A DNA stretch of 42,033 bases from a bacterium Ga0077546 (GCA_001464165.1 LNEX01000387.1:1-42033); one strand, 5' to 3'; shown: positions 7,486 to 14,963, counted from the first letter of the stretch. Program-made: numbers and translations. Notes: generated from the letters alone by a model not told the origin.

Positions 7486-8742
7486 ATGCTAGCTCGTTCT
7501 CTAGTCTCGTTTTTTGTCGCTTCTGGCATCGTTTTGTCTTTACCATTGCTCACTTCAGTGGCTCCTTGCTCTGCTGCTGGTTTGCCGTCGCCAATTCAAG
7601 CTGCTCCGGAGAGTTTGTTGCTAAAAACTGGCAAAGACGGCACTGGGTTGGTTAGGTCTATGCTTGCTCGCAGCAAACAAATGAAGGCTTATAGTTTTAA
7701 CAGTGTTCTTTATACATACAAAGACGGCAAGGAGATTGTAGAGACAGGAAAGCTCTATTTTAAGAAACCGAACTTGCTTCGTTTTGAAGTGCTAAAAGCT
7801 GGTAAGCGCAGTGGCTCTGTGGTTGTGCGTCAGCCAGATGGTAAGGTTCGGGGCAAAATGGGTGGTGCTCTCAGTGGTATCAAAGTTAGCCTTTCCCCTG
7901 ATTCTAAGATGCTGAAAAGTGCAAACAATTACAGCATTTTAGAGTCTGATCTTGGTAGTCTTTTGGCCGATGCCGCTGAGCAACTGGGGCCGAATAAAAC
8001 TTGCTTGGTTGGCCGAGTACCTGGTGTATCTTCTCAGATAATTGAGATTGTTGGCAGCGATGGTTCGGTGACTGCGCGTATCACCGTTGACTCCACTCAC
8101 AATCTCCCTGACGAGTGGCTGATTTATAAGGGCAATAGTTTATTCTCTAAAGTACAGTTCGCAAATCTGAAGGAATTGGCTAGTCTACCTGATGAACTCT
8201 TTAGTCTTGATGCAAAGAAGTCACCAGTCGATGATGATTCTTTGGTTTTAGTTGCTCAAGAGCGTTCTGCCGATGTCTCGGGAGCAGAATATCGATCTCG
8301 AATCGCTTCGACCAAAGAGCGTGCCACCAATTGTGAGGCTTTGGCTGATGAACTGAGTAAGAGTACTGGCTTAGCTGCAACTGTAGCAAAGTTCTTGATT
8401 GCTAAAAGAGCTGCTGCCAGTCTAAAGCAAGAAGCCAAGCTAATTAACTCATTGGCCGATGAGGGAGGCAAAGGCAAACTTCTTTTTGCCGCGACACAAA
8501 TGGAGCTTTTGCTTTGGGCTCTTGAGCCATTGGGTAAAACCCCTGGAAAAACCGAGCAAGAGTCTATTCAGTTAACAAAATTGGGTCAAGCTGTGGCTGT
8601 ATCACGACAGACGGTGGCATCATTATTAGCTGAGATCGTGAAGGAGCCCAGCGGTCCGGCCCTTGATGTATTGAAGGTAGACCTATTGAAGAGTATTGAT
8701 GGTCTTGAGAGTGTTTGCGACCAGGCGCTTTTGACTTTGTAG
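7486..8742 (+). CDS. exported LolA-like fold protein with C-terminal helical region
   Basis: From ATG 7486 the protein is 418 residues and starts with a clean signal peptide ending near Ala-Pro-Cys-Ser-Ala-Ala. The longer frame to 7390 overlaps the recombinase-like gene and would bury this signal. The mature N-terminal half (about 45-250) has the layout of LolA/LppX-type or DUF2092-like beta sheets: Met-Lys-Ala-Tyr-Ser-Phe-Asn-Ser, then Gly-Lys-Leu-Tyr-Phe-Lys-Lys-Pro-Asn-Leu-Leu-Arg-Phe-Glu, and a late Asp-Glu-Trp strand. The second half is helical and low in motif content. Periplasmic lipid or lipoprotein handling is a family-based guess. A lipobox is possible but not convincing. It lies in the stress cluster, 104 bases before the next Usp gene. 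Confidence 0.65.
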   Translation: MLARSLVSFFVASGIVLSLPLLTSVAPCSAAGLPSPIQAAPESLLLKTGKDGTGLVRSMLARSKQMKAYSFNSVLYTYKDGKEIVETGKLYFKKPNLLRFEVLKAGKRSGSVVVRQPDGKVRGKMGGALSGIKVSLSPDSKMLKSANNYSILESDLGSLLADAAEQLGPNKTCLVGRVPGVSSQIIEIVGSDGSVTARITVDSTHNLPDEWLIYKGNSLFSKVQFANLKELASLPDELFSLDAKKSPVDDDSLVLVAQERSADVSGAEYRSRIASTKERATNCEALADELSKSTGLAATVAKFLIAKRAAASLKQEAKLINSLADEGGKGKLLFAATQMELLLWALEPLGKTPGKTEQESIQLTKLGQAVAVSRQTVASLLAEIVKEPSGPALDVLKVDLLKSIDGLESVCDQALLTL

Positions 8743-8773
8743 TCAGTACAATTTTTACGCCCAAAGATTGATG

Positions 8774-8840
8774 CCTAACCCTCTGGCCTCAGCCATACTA
8801 AGAAACGCAGAAACCACAGGTAGCTGAGTAGGTTAGGAGG
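8774..8840 (+). promoter_or_regulatory. 5' leader hairpin enclosing the ribosome-binding site of the downstream usp gene
   Basis: In the 104-base leader before ATG 8847, CCTAACC (8774-8780) can pair with GGTTAGG (8831-8837), and inside it CTCAGC (8788-8793) with GCTGAG (8823-8828). The Shine-Dalgarno AGGAGG is at 8835-8840, so its first three bases are taken up by the outer stem. Such folding can make translation conditional (thermosensor, ligand or ribosome-coupled). Only the pairing is seen; regulation is inferred. Confidence 0.4.
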
Positions 8841-8846
8841 GGCAAA

Positions 8847-9818
8847 ATGTCTCAACAATCAATACTTTTGTCACTAGATGGTTCAATCTATTCTCGCTAC
8901 GCTGCCAACCTGTGCTGGCATATCGCTAATGCCACTGGTGCTAGTGTGACAGCTCAGCATGTAATTGATGATGCCAGCACCCACGACTTTATTGTGCATG
9001 AACCTGCTGGGTTTATTTCGCAGGCTCAATACTTTGCTGCTTATGAATTAGTGAGAAAAGAACAGCATGAGTTGGCTACTAAGCTTAAGCATGCCTATGT
9101 TACTGAAGCCGCTAAGCATGGTATCAAAACTGAGTTTGTTGTAGATCACGGTGAGCCGGCATTGGCCATCAGCGAAAGAGCGCTCTGTCACGATCTTGTT
9201 GTGGTTGGGCACAGACCTTTCAAAAGCAAAGATGTTAGTGCTCATCGCCGTCAGATTGCGCGCCACTTCACTAACGTGTCAGTGGCAGAAGCTTTGGCTC
9301 ATGAGTGCCCCACTCCATTGCTAATTGTTCAGGACGATGCGCCATTGATGCCAGAGATGACTATTTTACTTTCGCTCGAGCATCTCAACGAGCGCTATAT
9401 AGATACTTGCCTTGCTCTAGCTGCGATGCTCGGACAAAAGCCCAACATCCTCTGCTTGGCTACAGGGGGGCACGAAGAGCCAGAGACACAACTTGTCAAA
9501 GATCTAAGAGAAGTAAATGCAAACATCAAAGATACTCCTATTGAAGTAATTTCATTGGCTGATGTTTCTACTTTGAATGGCGAGCAAATACCAGGACATT
9601 GTGCGCTGCGTGCTGATGCCGGCAATATGAGCTCTACTCTTCCTGTGATGCCAACTCGCCTGCTTGGTCAAAGTCGCGTGACGATCCTGGGAGGTTCTCC
9701 TTCGCTGTTTGTTCGCTATTTGGCGCTATCGTCAATTCTGTTATTGCCAGAAGAGCATTTGGTTAATCCAGATAGTCCGAAGGTTCCCCACAAAGAGGAG
9801 GCAACGAATCTGAGCTGA
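8847..9818 (+). CDS. tandem-domain universal stress protein
   Basis: 323 residues, started at ATG 8847 after a perfect AGGAGG. It has two UspA domains. The first opens with Ser-Ile-Leu-Leu-Ser-Leu-Asp-Gly-Ser and includes Val-Thr-Ala-Gln-His-Val-Ile-Asp and Asp-Leu-Val-Val-Val-Gly-His. The second runs from about residue 170 (Met-Thr-Ile-Leu-Leu-Ser-Leu) through Gly-Gly-His-Glu-Glu-Pro to the C-terminus. No classic G-2x-G-9x-G ATP signature is visible in either domain. It is a full-length paralogue of the protein at 2674, which lacks about 11 residues near the start. It closes the stress cluster. Its translation may be controlled by the leader hairpin described separately. Function inferred from family: stress-induced cytoplasmic protein. 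Confidence 0.87.
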   Translation: MSQQSILLSLDGSIYSRYAANLCWHIANATGASVTAQHVIDDASTHDFIVHEPAGFISQAQYFAAYELVRKEQHELATKLKHAYVTEAAKHGIKTEFVVDHGEPALAISERALCHDLVVVGHRPFKSKDVSAHRRQIARHFTNVSVAEALAHECPTPLLIVQDDAPLMPEMTILLSLEHLNERYIDTCLALAAMLGQKPNILCLATGGHEEPETQLVKDLREVNANIKDTPIEVISLADVSTLNGEQIPGHCALRADAGNMSSTLPVMPTRLLGQSRVTILGGSPSLFVRYLALSSILLLPEEHLVNPDSPKVPHKEEATNLS

Positions 9819-9877
9819 GTTCAGAATAAATTGGAATCAAGGTAAAGAGCGTTCTAAGCGAACATTGGTGAAGGCAA

Positions 9878-10180
9878 ATGATTGAAGGCATTTTAACTGT
9901 CAACCTCGATCCGCCTTACTGCAGTTTTCATTCGCGTGAGACAGGCTTTAACTATCTTCGCTCGGCTGAGTGCACTGTAGAAGAGATAAGAGTAATTTTG
10001 ATTGAGCTTGGCGCTATCTCGGCCAGTCAGCACTGGCCAATGCAAGAGTGTTTTGTCAGACTTAGCGGCACGTTTTCAGAAGTACAGCTAGGCAATCTTG
10101 GTTTATGGCCCATGTGCCAACATGAACGCCAGCGTGAACATGAGCGCGAAAACCAATTTGGTCATAGAACCGTTGCCTAA
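9878..10180 (+). CDS. small hypothetical protein
   Basis: 100 residues from ATG 9878, with GAAGG about four bases upstream. It has no membrane segment. The middle (Cys-Thr-Val-Glu-Glu-Ile-Arg-Val-Ile-Leu-Ile-Glu-Leu-Gly) looks helical, and the C-terminus is rich in His, Glu and Arg. It follows the tandem Usp gene after 59 bases and ends five bases before the convergent gene at 10186. I do not recognise a family. A real gene is likely from position, ribosome-binding site and lack of any competing frame, but the evidence is modest. Confidence 0.45.
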   Translation: MIEGILTVNLDPPYCSFHSRETGFNYLRSAECTVEEIRVILIELGAISASQHWPMQECFVRLSGTFSEVQLGNLGLWPMCQHERQREHERENQFGHRTVA

Positions 10181-10185
10181 AGTCG

Positions 10186-10539
10186 TTATTGCTGGTTCTT
10201 GACTTCGGCAATGCCGAGGCGCAGAAGCGTGCCGATTTGACCAATGCCTTTAGCTAATTCGTCGCAGGTATCAGCTAGCTTTTTTCGATCGATCGAGTCA
10301 CCAACTAAGCCTATGCCGCTGAAGATTTGCTCTAGGCCAGTGGCAAGTTTAGGAAAGTCGGTAGAGTCAATTGATTCTTTTACTTTTTCGCCCAAGTGAG
10401 TGAGTACTTCCATCACTTGATCTACATCTTTTTGGCCGTCTTTGTCTAAATCAAGCTGTTTCAGCTCGGCAAGGCGTTCTTTCAAATAGTCGCGAGCTGA
10501 ATCTACTGCTACTGCTGTAATTGTTTTTTTAATGAACAA
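10186..10539 (-). CDS. small protein with EF-hand-like loop
   Basis: 117 residues from a TTG at 10537-10539. The start is supported by GAGGAG seven bases upstream on the minus strand, and by overlap with the end of the preceding gene (11 bases), a translational-coupling arrangement. Residues 30-41 read Asp-Leu-Asp-Lys-Asp-Gly-Gln-Lys-Asp-Val-Asp-Gln. This has the Asp1-Asp3-Asp5-Gly6-Asp9 spacing of calcium-binding EF-hand or dockerin loops. The rest is amphipathic helix with no Cys and no signal peptide. It is the third gene of the RRM, TPR-protein, EF-like set and ends convergent with the plus-strand ORF at 9878. Calcium binding is inferred from the loop only. Confidence 0.6.
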   Translation of the reverse strand: MFIKKTITAVAVDSARDYLKERLAELKQLDLDKDGQKDVDQVMEVLTHLGEKVKESIDSTDFPKLATGLEQIFSGIGLVGDSIDRKKLADTCDELAKGIGQIGTLLRLGIAEVKNQQ

Positions 10540-12250
10540 GATTATTCTCCTCTCTTTCTTTCTGTGTTTGCTGCCAAATTTTTGTGGCCCTTTCTTGTTG
10601 TTCGTCTAGAAAGGCATCAATCAAAAGCCCTGGTGGTGGTGCAATTTGCTGTACTTCGTTATCGTAGTCAAATGGCAATTCGATTTTGAGAGCAGCAAAC
10701 AGTTTGCTTGCGGCCTCAGTTTTTTCCTGAATACAGACAGGCTCAAAATTTCGCCCACCCCAGATTTCACAGCTGCCGCGGCCGTCTTTGTTCATTTTGC
10801 CTTTTAAGTAATATTTTTTTGCTGCATACTCTTCAGGGGTATAAAAATCGGTTCGTTCGTCTAAATGCATATTATTTATCAACAAAACTATCTGTGAAAA
10901 TGGTGCTTCCTTCAAGTATGCGGCTATTTTGCTTTTATTTTGTGCTTCTGCCAGTCGCACTAATCGAGGGCGGATAGCTTCTTTAGTGGCTTTGCTTGAA
11001 GGATTGCCTGCCCAGCTAAGGGTGACATCGATTAGAGCAATTACGTCTCTGTAGTGCCCAGTGTCGAGCAGTTTGTCAATCTTACTTAAATTTTCGGCAA
11101 AAGTTGGTGGACCGTTGTTTGTCTCGACCATAGTTGTCGGATTCTTTGCCGCCTGACTAGCTTGCTCTTGCTCTGTAAAATTTTTATGTATTGAGTCACC
11201 AGCAGTTGCTATAGCTGTTTCTTTCTTGAACGAAAAGCAGGAGGCTAATGTGCCTGGGTGGTTGAATTCGGCAGTTAATTCGCCCCAAGTGTATTTTGCT
11301 TTTAGTGTAGTCTTACTCTCATTTACTGAGATTTGGCATTGGTTATTTGCATCAGCCTGTAGCCACTCTTTCACCATGGTTGGAGTGATTGCAGCCGTGG
11401 CTGGATTGATCATAAATCCTATGCCATTGGGCTCGCCATAACCGGCAGTATTGAACCAAAAGATCTCGCTAAATACCGCACTTTGATCCGTCCTAACTTT
11501 TTCGATGTCTCGGCTTCTTACTGCCAGAATGTTATTGGGCTTGCTCTTACCAGTTAGTTGAAGGAGATAGCCTGACAGTTTCGCAGGATTTTGACCAAAA
11601 ATTTGCGCATAAGAATAGGCGGCGTTGCAGCATTCAATTGCTTCTTGTTTGCGGCCCAGACCAATCAAGGCTTTAAGTTTGGGAATTGTATATAGATCGA
11701 TGTCTTGCGCTTTTAGCAGACTGTTGGCATCAGCTAAGGCTAGTTGATAATAGCGTGTTTGCTCAGGCGGCTTCGTTTTGGTTGCTAGCACAAGATAGCT
11801 TTCTGCTCGCTTGCCTAGTGCTAGCTCTGAATTGGCACTGCGGCTGGCATTGAGTGAGCGGTCTAGAATGGCAATTGCTTCTCGATATTTCTTTTCGTTC
11901 ACTAGCTTCTCGCCGTAGCGATATAGCTCAGCGCTATACATTTCGCTTAGTGCAGAATTAAAAGATTTTGTGCCTGGGGCCGTAATCATTTGCCGTCGCA
12001 GGCGGGGGTCGGCTAAGCCAGTTGGTATATATGGTGCTAATTGTTCAGGCCAGGGTTCCGTGGGCACGGAGCCCGGCGCTGCTGGTAGTAAGTTGCTTTT
12101 GGGCGGCAGAATAGACAAAGCGCTAGCTGAGCTTGTTTGGGCTACAAGAGCAGTTAAAGCAACGAGATTAACTATAAACCTAGAGGGGCGCTTGACCTCG
12201 CTAATGCTTTGCCTTCCTTTGCCGTCCTTTGCTGTGCTGGGAAGGAGCAC
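10529..12250 (-). CDS. secreted TPR-like repeat protein
   Basis: 573 residues from GTG 12250. A basic N-terminal region is followed by a hydrophobic segment (about 26-45) ending Ser-Ala-Ser-Ala, which is a signal peptide with a long n-region. Residues 100-220 contain tetratricopeptide-like helices (Tyr-Gly-Glu-Lys-Leu-Val-Asn-Glu-Lys-Lys-Tyr-Arg-Glu-Ala-Ile-Ala-Ile-Leu-Asp). A second set lies near 385-430 (His-Tyr-Arg-Asp-Val-Ile-Ala-Leu-Ile-Asp). Between them is a beta-rich stretch with no recognised domain. The protein is probably exported and acts as a protein-binding scaffold; no catalytic motif is visible. It lies 24 bases downstream of the RRM gene and overlaps the next gene by 11 bases, so the three are likely co-transcribed. 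Confidence 0.7.
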   Translation of the reverse strand: MLLPSTAKDGKGRQSISEVKRPSRFIVNLVALTALVAQTSSASALSILPPKSNLLPAAPGSVPTEPWPEQLAPYIPTGLADPRLRRQMITAPGTKSFNSALSEMYSAELYRYGEKLVNEKKYREAIAILDRSLNASRSANSELALGKRAESYLVLATKTKPPEQTRYYQLALADANSLLKAQDIDLYTIPKLKALIGLGRKQEAIECCNAAYSYAQIFGQNPAKLSGYLLQLTGKSKPNNILAVRSRDIEKVRTDQSAVFSEIFWFNTAGYGEPNGIGFMINPATAAITPTMVKEWLQADANNQCQISVNESKTTLKAKYTWGELTAEFNHPGTLASCFSFKKETAIATAGDSIHKNFTEQEQASQAAKNPTTMVETNNGPPTFAENLSKIDKLLDTGHYRDVIALIDVTLSWAGNPSSKATKEAIRPRLVRLAEAQNKSKIAAYLKEAPFSQIVLLINNMHLDERTDFYTPEEYAAKKYYLKGKMNKDGRGSCEIWGGRNFEPVCIQEKTEAASKLFAALKIELPFDYDNEVQQIAPPPGLLIDAFLDEQQERATKIWQQTQKEREENNLVH

Positions 12251-12274
12251 TTTACCATCTCTTGGCTTGATCGT

Positions 12275-12574
12275 TTATGGTTTTGGCTTGAAAAGCTTGA
12301 ACCAAGAGAATAGTCCGCCAGAATCAGGGACGACAGCATCTTTTAGCGAAATTGATAGCCTGCGGCCAAGAAACTCGCAGCTGGCCAGGGCCGCATGAGC
12401 CTGCACAGCTTCTTTGCGGGAAGTCATTTCAACAAAGGCGAAACCCTTTCCTTTGCCTTTCTCGTTTTTGGCGATTGTTACAGACCTGACAGCACCAAAG
12501 CTGTTGAAATATTCTTTGAGTGCTTCTTCTGTTGCTTCGACTGGTACGTTGCCTACCAAAAGTTGTGGAGACAT
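12275..12574 (-). CDS. RRM-domain RNA-binding protein
   Basis: A 99-residue protein containing one RNA recognition motif: RNP2 Leu-Leu-Val-Gly-Asn-Val at residues 5-10, and RNP1 Gly-Lys-Gly-Phe-Ala-Phe-Val-Glu-Met at about 43-51 with both aromatic-position Phe residues. This is the short bacterial/cyanobacterial RNA-binding protein layout, except that the C-terminal tail is short (Ser-Trp-Phe-Lys-Leu-Phe-Lys) and not glycine-rich. Cyanobacterial relatives bind mRNA and are often cold-induced. The role here, RNA chaperone or translational regulator in the cytoplasm, is inferred. The long upstream region (12575-12871) would allow complex regulation. Confidence 0.88.
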   Translation of the reverse strand: MSPQLLVGNVPVEATEEALKEYFNSFGAVRSVTIAKNEKGKGKGFAFVEMTSRKEAVQAHAALASCEFLGRRLSISLKDAVVPDSGGLFSWFKLFKPKP

Positions 12575-12871
12575 GCTTAGTTTCCTGCCTGCTAATTTCC
12601 TGCTGACTTTTTGCTATTTCTAGCTATTTCTTGCTACTTAATTGTCGCTTTTGTAACTTGCGAACTTGCGCAATTGCTACATAATTCGAATATAGCAATG
12701 CCCGTCCCCCCTGTCAACCGCGGCTGAGTGAGAGTAGCTTTCATAGACGGTCTCAGCTCTTTGTGCAATAATTGCAGAGTGTTGCAAGTGTGCCGATTTT
12801 GCTGGGCTTAGCTGCTCTAGTTAAGTTGGCAGGGCTTGCTTTTTTTAGATGAATTGTAGAGAAGTATTACA
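12575..12871. other. 297-bp divergent intergenic region with short direct repeats
   Basis: This gap separates the RRM gene (minus) from the ArsR gene (plus). It contains two copies of AACTTGCG (12655-12662, 12663-12670), the second forming the palindrome TTGCGCAA (12666-12673). Repeated GCTATTTC-type units lie near 12612-12632, just upstream of the RRM gene. A CATAAT box at 12680-12685 could be a -10 element, but no good -35 is seen. TTGCGCAA recurs in the next promoter at 13303. No gene or RNA was recognised. Confidence 0.5.
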
Positions 12872-13210
12872 GTGCCGCAGAGTCAAAAAAATCAGAATGT
12901 AAAATTAGCTGAGTTCAAGGCAGATTTTTTTAAGGCACTGAGTAACCCTCTTCGCATTCGCATTATTGACGAGCTGCGTAACGAAGAGTTGACGGTTTCT
13001 GAGATAAGAGATCGATTAAACGTTGAGTTGCCAAATGTATCGCAACAGCTAGCAGTTCTTAAGGCTAAGAACCTTGTCTCGTCTCGTAAGCAAGGCATAA
13101 ACATATTTTATTCGTGTAGCGATCCTAAGGTTTTTAAACTATTGGATGTTGCCAAAGAAATCTTCAATGCTCATCTCAGCGACATTCAAAAGACCCTTAG
13201 GCGTCTTTAG
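12872..13210 (+). CDS. ArsR/SmtB-family transcriptional regulator
   Basis: 112 residues starting at GTG 12872. The winged helix is clear: Phe-Phe-Lys-Ala-Leu-Ser-Asn-Pro-Leu-Arg-Ile-Arg-Ile-Ile-Asp-Glu-Leu, recognition helix region Leu-Pro-Asn-Val-Ser-Gln-Gln-Leu-Ala-Val-Leu, then the wing with Arg-Lys-Gln-Gly-Ile-Asn-Ile-Phe-Tyr. The ELCVCDL metal-binding motif of metal-sensing members is absent (the corresponding segment is Glu-Leu-Thr-Val-Ser-Glu-Ile) and there is no Cys pair, so the signal is unlikely to be a thiol-bound metal. It stands alone upstream of the LRV-repeat gene. TTGCGCAA-like motifs occur both upstream of it and in the promoter of the next gene, making these candidate operators. 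Confidence 0.85.
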   Translation: MPQSQKNQNVKLAEFKADFFKALSNPLRIRIIDELRNEELTVSEIRDRLNVELPNVSQQLAVLKAKNLVSSRKQGINIFYSCSDPKVFKLLDVAKEIFNAHLSDIQKTLRRL

Positions 13211-13260
13211 TCGATAGCAGTAAAGTGTGACTCTGACCGCTGATGCTTAGGGCAAGAGGC

Positions 13261-13290
13261 TTGCCAACGCTCGGCAGTTTGTCATATAAT
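13261..13290 (+). promoter_or_regulatory. sigma70-like promoter for the LRV-repeat gene
   Basis: TTGCCA at 13261-13266 and a perfect TATAAT at 13285-13290 are separated by 18 bases, about 80 bases upstream of ATG 13370. It lies directly upstream of a cluster of TTGCG-containing motifs. Confidence 0.5.
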
Positions 13291-13293
13291 ATA

Positions 13294-13326
13294 ATTGCGT
13301 AGTTGCGCAAGTATGCAGTTGCGCAG
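13294..13326 (+). promoter_or_regulatory. three TTGCG(C/T)A motifs, candidate operator
   Basis: TTGCGTAG (13294-13301), TTGCGCAA (13303-13310, palindromic) and TTGCGCAG (13319-13326) lie immediately after the TATAAT box, where a bound repressor would block initiation. The same TTGCGCAA is upstream of the ArsR gene at 12666-12673. Binding by that regulator is inferred, not shown. Confidence 0.4.
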
Positions 13327-13369
13327 TTAAATAGGATTTTCTAGGCTTTGTTTATTGGGTGTTGTCTTT

Positions 13370-14032
13370 ATGAGTGAAATTGGCAAAGCGACTGATTCAT
13401 CGACGACGGCTGATTCTGTAGGTGCTTACTATTTCAAGCTCCTTGATGAAAAGCAATTACAAAAACATGGTCTTCCGCCTGTGGCAATTCGTGCAGCTGT
13501 AGCTGCAAATAGTAAGACTCCGACCAGTATATTGGATGAACTTGCCACTGATCCTAATCGCCTTGTGCGCCTCGCCGTGGCCACTAATCTTTCTACGCCA
13601 ACGGCCATCTTGGAGCGGCTAGCCTTAGATGACGAACTGCCCATTGCTTTTCGATTGAAAGAGCTAGATGTTTCAGTCGATATTCTGGTTGCGCTCATGC
13701 AGCATCGCAATCCTTATATCAGAAAGCAAGCTGAGCTAACGTGGATTGGGCGTGAGTTTGAAGCGGCCCTGAAAGAGAGTTGTCAGGGCTTTGTGGCTGG
13801 TGAGAGTTACAAGCTTGGTGAATTACTAGTGCAATCAGAGTTGGTCGAAGAGGCTGTCATTGCTGAGGCCCTAGTGGATAGTCGGCTATATGCAATACCT
13901 CTGGGGCGTGCATTATTGCAAACTGATGTTGTCACAGCCGAGGTACTTCTAAAGGCCTTGCGCCTACAAGCTCTTATTCGGGAAGAACAGATTGGCATTG
14001 ATGAGGCCATTAAGGAATTGGTGAAAGCGTGA
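13370..14032 (+). CDS. LRV-repeat protein with MshEN-like C-terminal region
   Basis: From ATG 13370 the protein is 220 residues (frame open to 13355). Residues about 35-105 hold LRV-like repeats of the form Asn-x-x-Thr-Pro-x-x-x-Leu-x-x-Leu-Ala-x-Asp-x-x-x-x-Val-Arg-Leu-Ala-Val-Ala. Both sequence and spacing match the partial gene at 1-252. The C-terminal part reads Lys-Leu-Gly-Glu-Leu-Leu-Val-Gln-Ser-Glu-Leu-Val and then Leu-Gly-Arg-Ala-Leu-Leu-Gln-Thr-Asp-Val-Val. This is a duplicated pattern like the N-terminal domains of GspE/PilB/MshE ATPases, some of which bind c-di-GMP. The critical Arg of MshEN is not evident, so nucleotide binding is uncertain. It overlaps the next gene by four bases (GTGA). 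Confidence 0.6.
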   Translation: MSEIGKATDSSTTADSVGAYYFKLLDEKQLQKHGLPPVAIRAAVAANSKTPTSILDELATDPNRLVRLAVATNLSTPTAILERLALDDELPIAFRLKELDVSVDILVALMQHRNPYIRKQAELTWIGREFEAALKESCQGFVAGESYKLGELLVQSELVEEAVIAEALVDSRLYAIPLGRALLQTDVVTAEVLLKALRLQALIREEQIGIDEAIKELVKA

Positions 14033-14331
14033 GTAACAGTGTGAATAATATTGATAGTGCCGGCGCGGCCTGGGTTGAAACTGCTATTCAGCGCATTTGC
14101 CGAGAAGACAAGCTTCCAAGCATAACTGCTAGTTGGTTACCTGAGAGCAACGATCTCTTTGTCGCATTGTCGATAGTGTCTAAAGATGGTAAACGAGTAT
14201 CTAGGCTCTTTAGCCAGTATGAACTTGCTTCGTGCTCGCAAGACCCTATGGTTCAAGCTCAGCTGCTTGAGAGAATTACACACTTGCTTAAGTTTCTGTA
14301 TCCCGAAAAGAAAAGACAAAAACAGTCATAG
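14029..14331 (+). CDS. hypothetical protein coupled to LRV-repeat gene
   Basis: 100 residues from GTG 14029, which overlaps the TGA of the preceding gene, so translation is almost certainly coupled. The sequence is soluble and mixed alpha/beta, with a charged middle (Ser-Lys-Asp-Gly-Lys-Arg-Val-Ser-Arg-Leu-Phe) and a Lys-rich C-terminus. It has no Cys pair, signal or known motif. I do not recognise the family; coupling suggests it works with the LRV/MshEN-like protein, perhaps as a complex partner. Confidence 0.55.
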   Translation: MSNSVNNIDSAGAAWVETAIQRICREDKLPSITASWLPESNDLFVALSIVSKDGKRVSRLFSQYELASCSQDPMVQAQLLERITHLLKFLYPEKKRQKQS

Positions 14332-14591
14332 GCTCATTTCTCTGTATAAATTGGCACTTCCTGTGATGGCTTGTTTCACTTTCAACTTTGTTATTTGTGT
14401 AGAGAGATTACTCTGTTGCTGAATTTTTAGAAACACGCTAAATCAAGATACAGTAGGCTTTTCTGCCAATACATGTGATTTCAGCACTGCTAGTATTGCA
14501 TTGATAAAAGAACGTTTTCGAATGCACGTACTTCGTATATATCGTGTTTCAGGCAAAGCGTTTAGTGCACCACGGTGAGGATAAGATTGAA

Positions 14592-14921
14592 ATGACAGTT
14601 TCTAAAGCAAAAACTACAAAGGCCAAAACAGTTAAAGCCACTGCTGCTAAAGCGCCAGTAACTGAGCCATCCTCGCCAACTGTTGAGCACGTTGTCTCTA
14701 ATGTTACTATTACGCCAGAAGCGTCTGCCCCTGTTGTTGTTACTCCATCAGTGACCACTCTGGCCACTGCCCCTGCTGTTACCGCAGTCGCCGTTGTTAC
14801 ACCTCAGCAGGTTGCCGAAAGAGCCTATGAAATGTGGCAGAGTGCAGCCCATGTTCACGGCAATGACGTAGAGCATTGGTTGGCAGCAGAGCTCGAACTA
14901 AAGCAATTGGTCAAGCACTAA
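14592..14921 (+). CDS. DUF2934 protein with Lys/Ala-rich N-terminal tail
   Basis: 109 residues from ATG 14592 (GTGAGG 11 bases upstream); the frame extends to 14544 without a ribosome-binding site. The N-terminus is a low-complexity tail of Lys-Ala-Lys-Thr-Thr-Lys-Ala-Lys-Thr type, followed by a Val/Thr/Pro/Ala linker (residues about 30-75). The C-terminal 35 residues match DUF2934: Val-Ala-Glu-Arg-Ala-Tyr-Glu-Met-Trp, then His-Gly-Asn-Asp-Val-Glu-His-Trp-Leu-Ala-Ala-Glu. Function of DUF2934 is unknown. The basic tail resembles nucleic-acid-binding tails of histone-H1-like proteins, so DNA or RNA association is a possibility and only that. Confidence 0.7.
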   Translation: MTVSKAKTTKAKTVKATAAKAPVTEPSSPTVEHVVSNVTITPEASAPVVVTPSVTTLATAPAVTAVAVVTPQQVAERAYEMWQSAAHVHGNDVEHWLAAELELKQLVKH

Positions 14922-14963
14922 GAGTCTTAAAAGCCACCAGCATCTCTGAAAAGGGATAACCAT

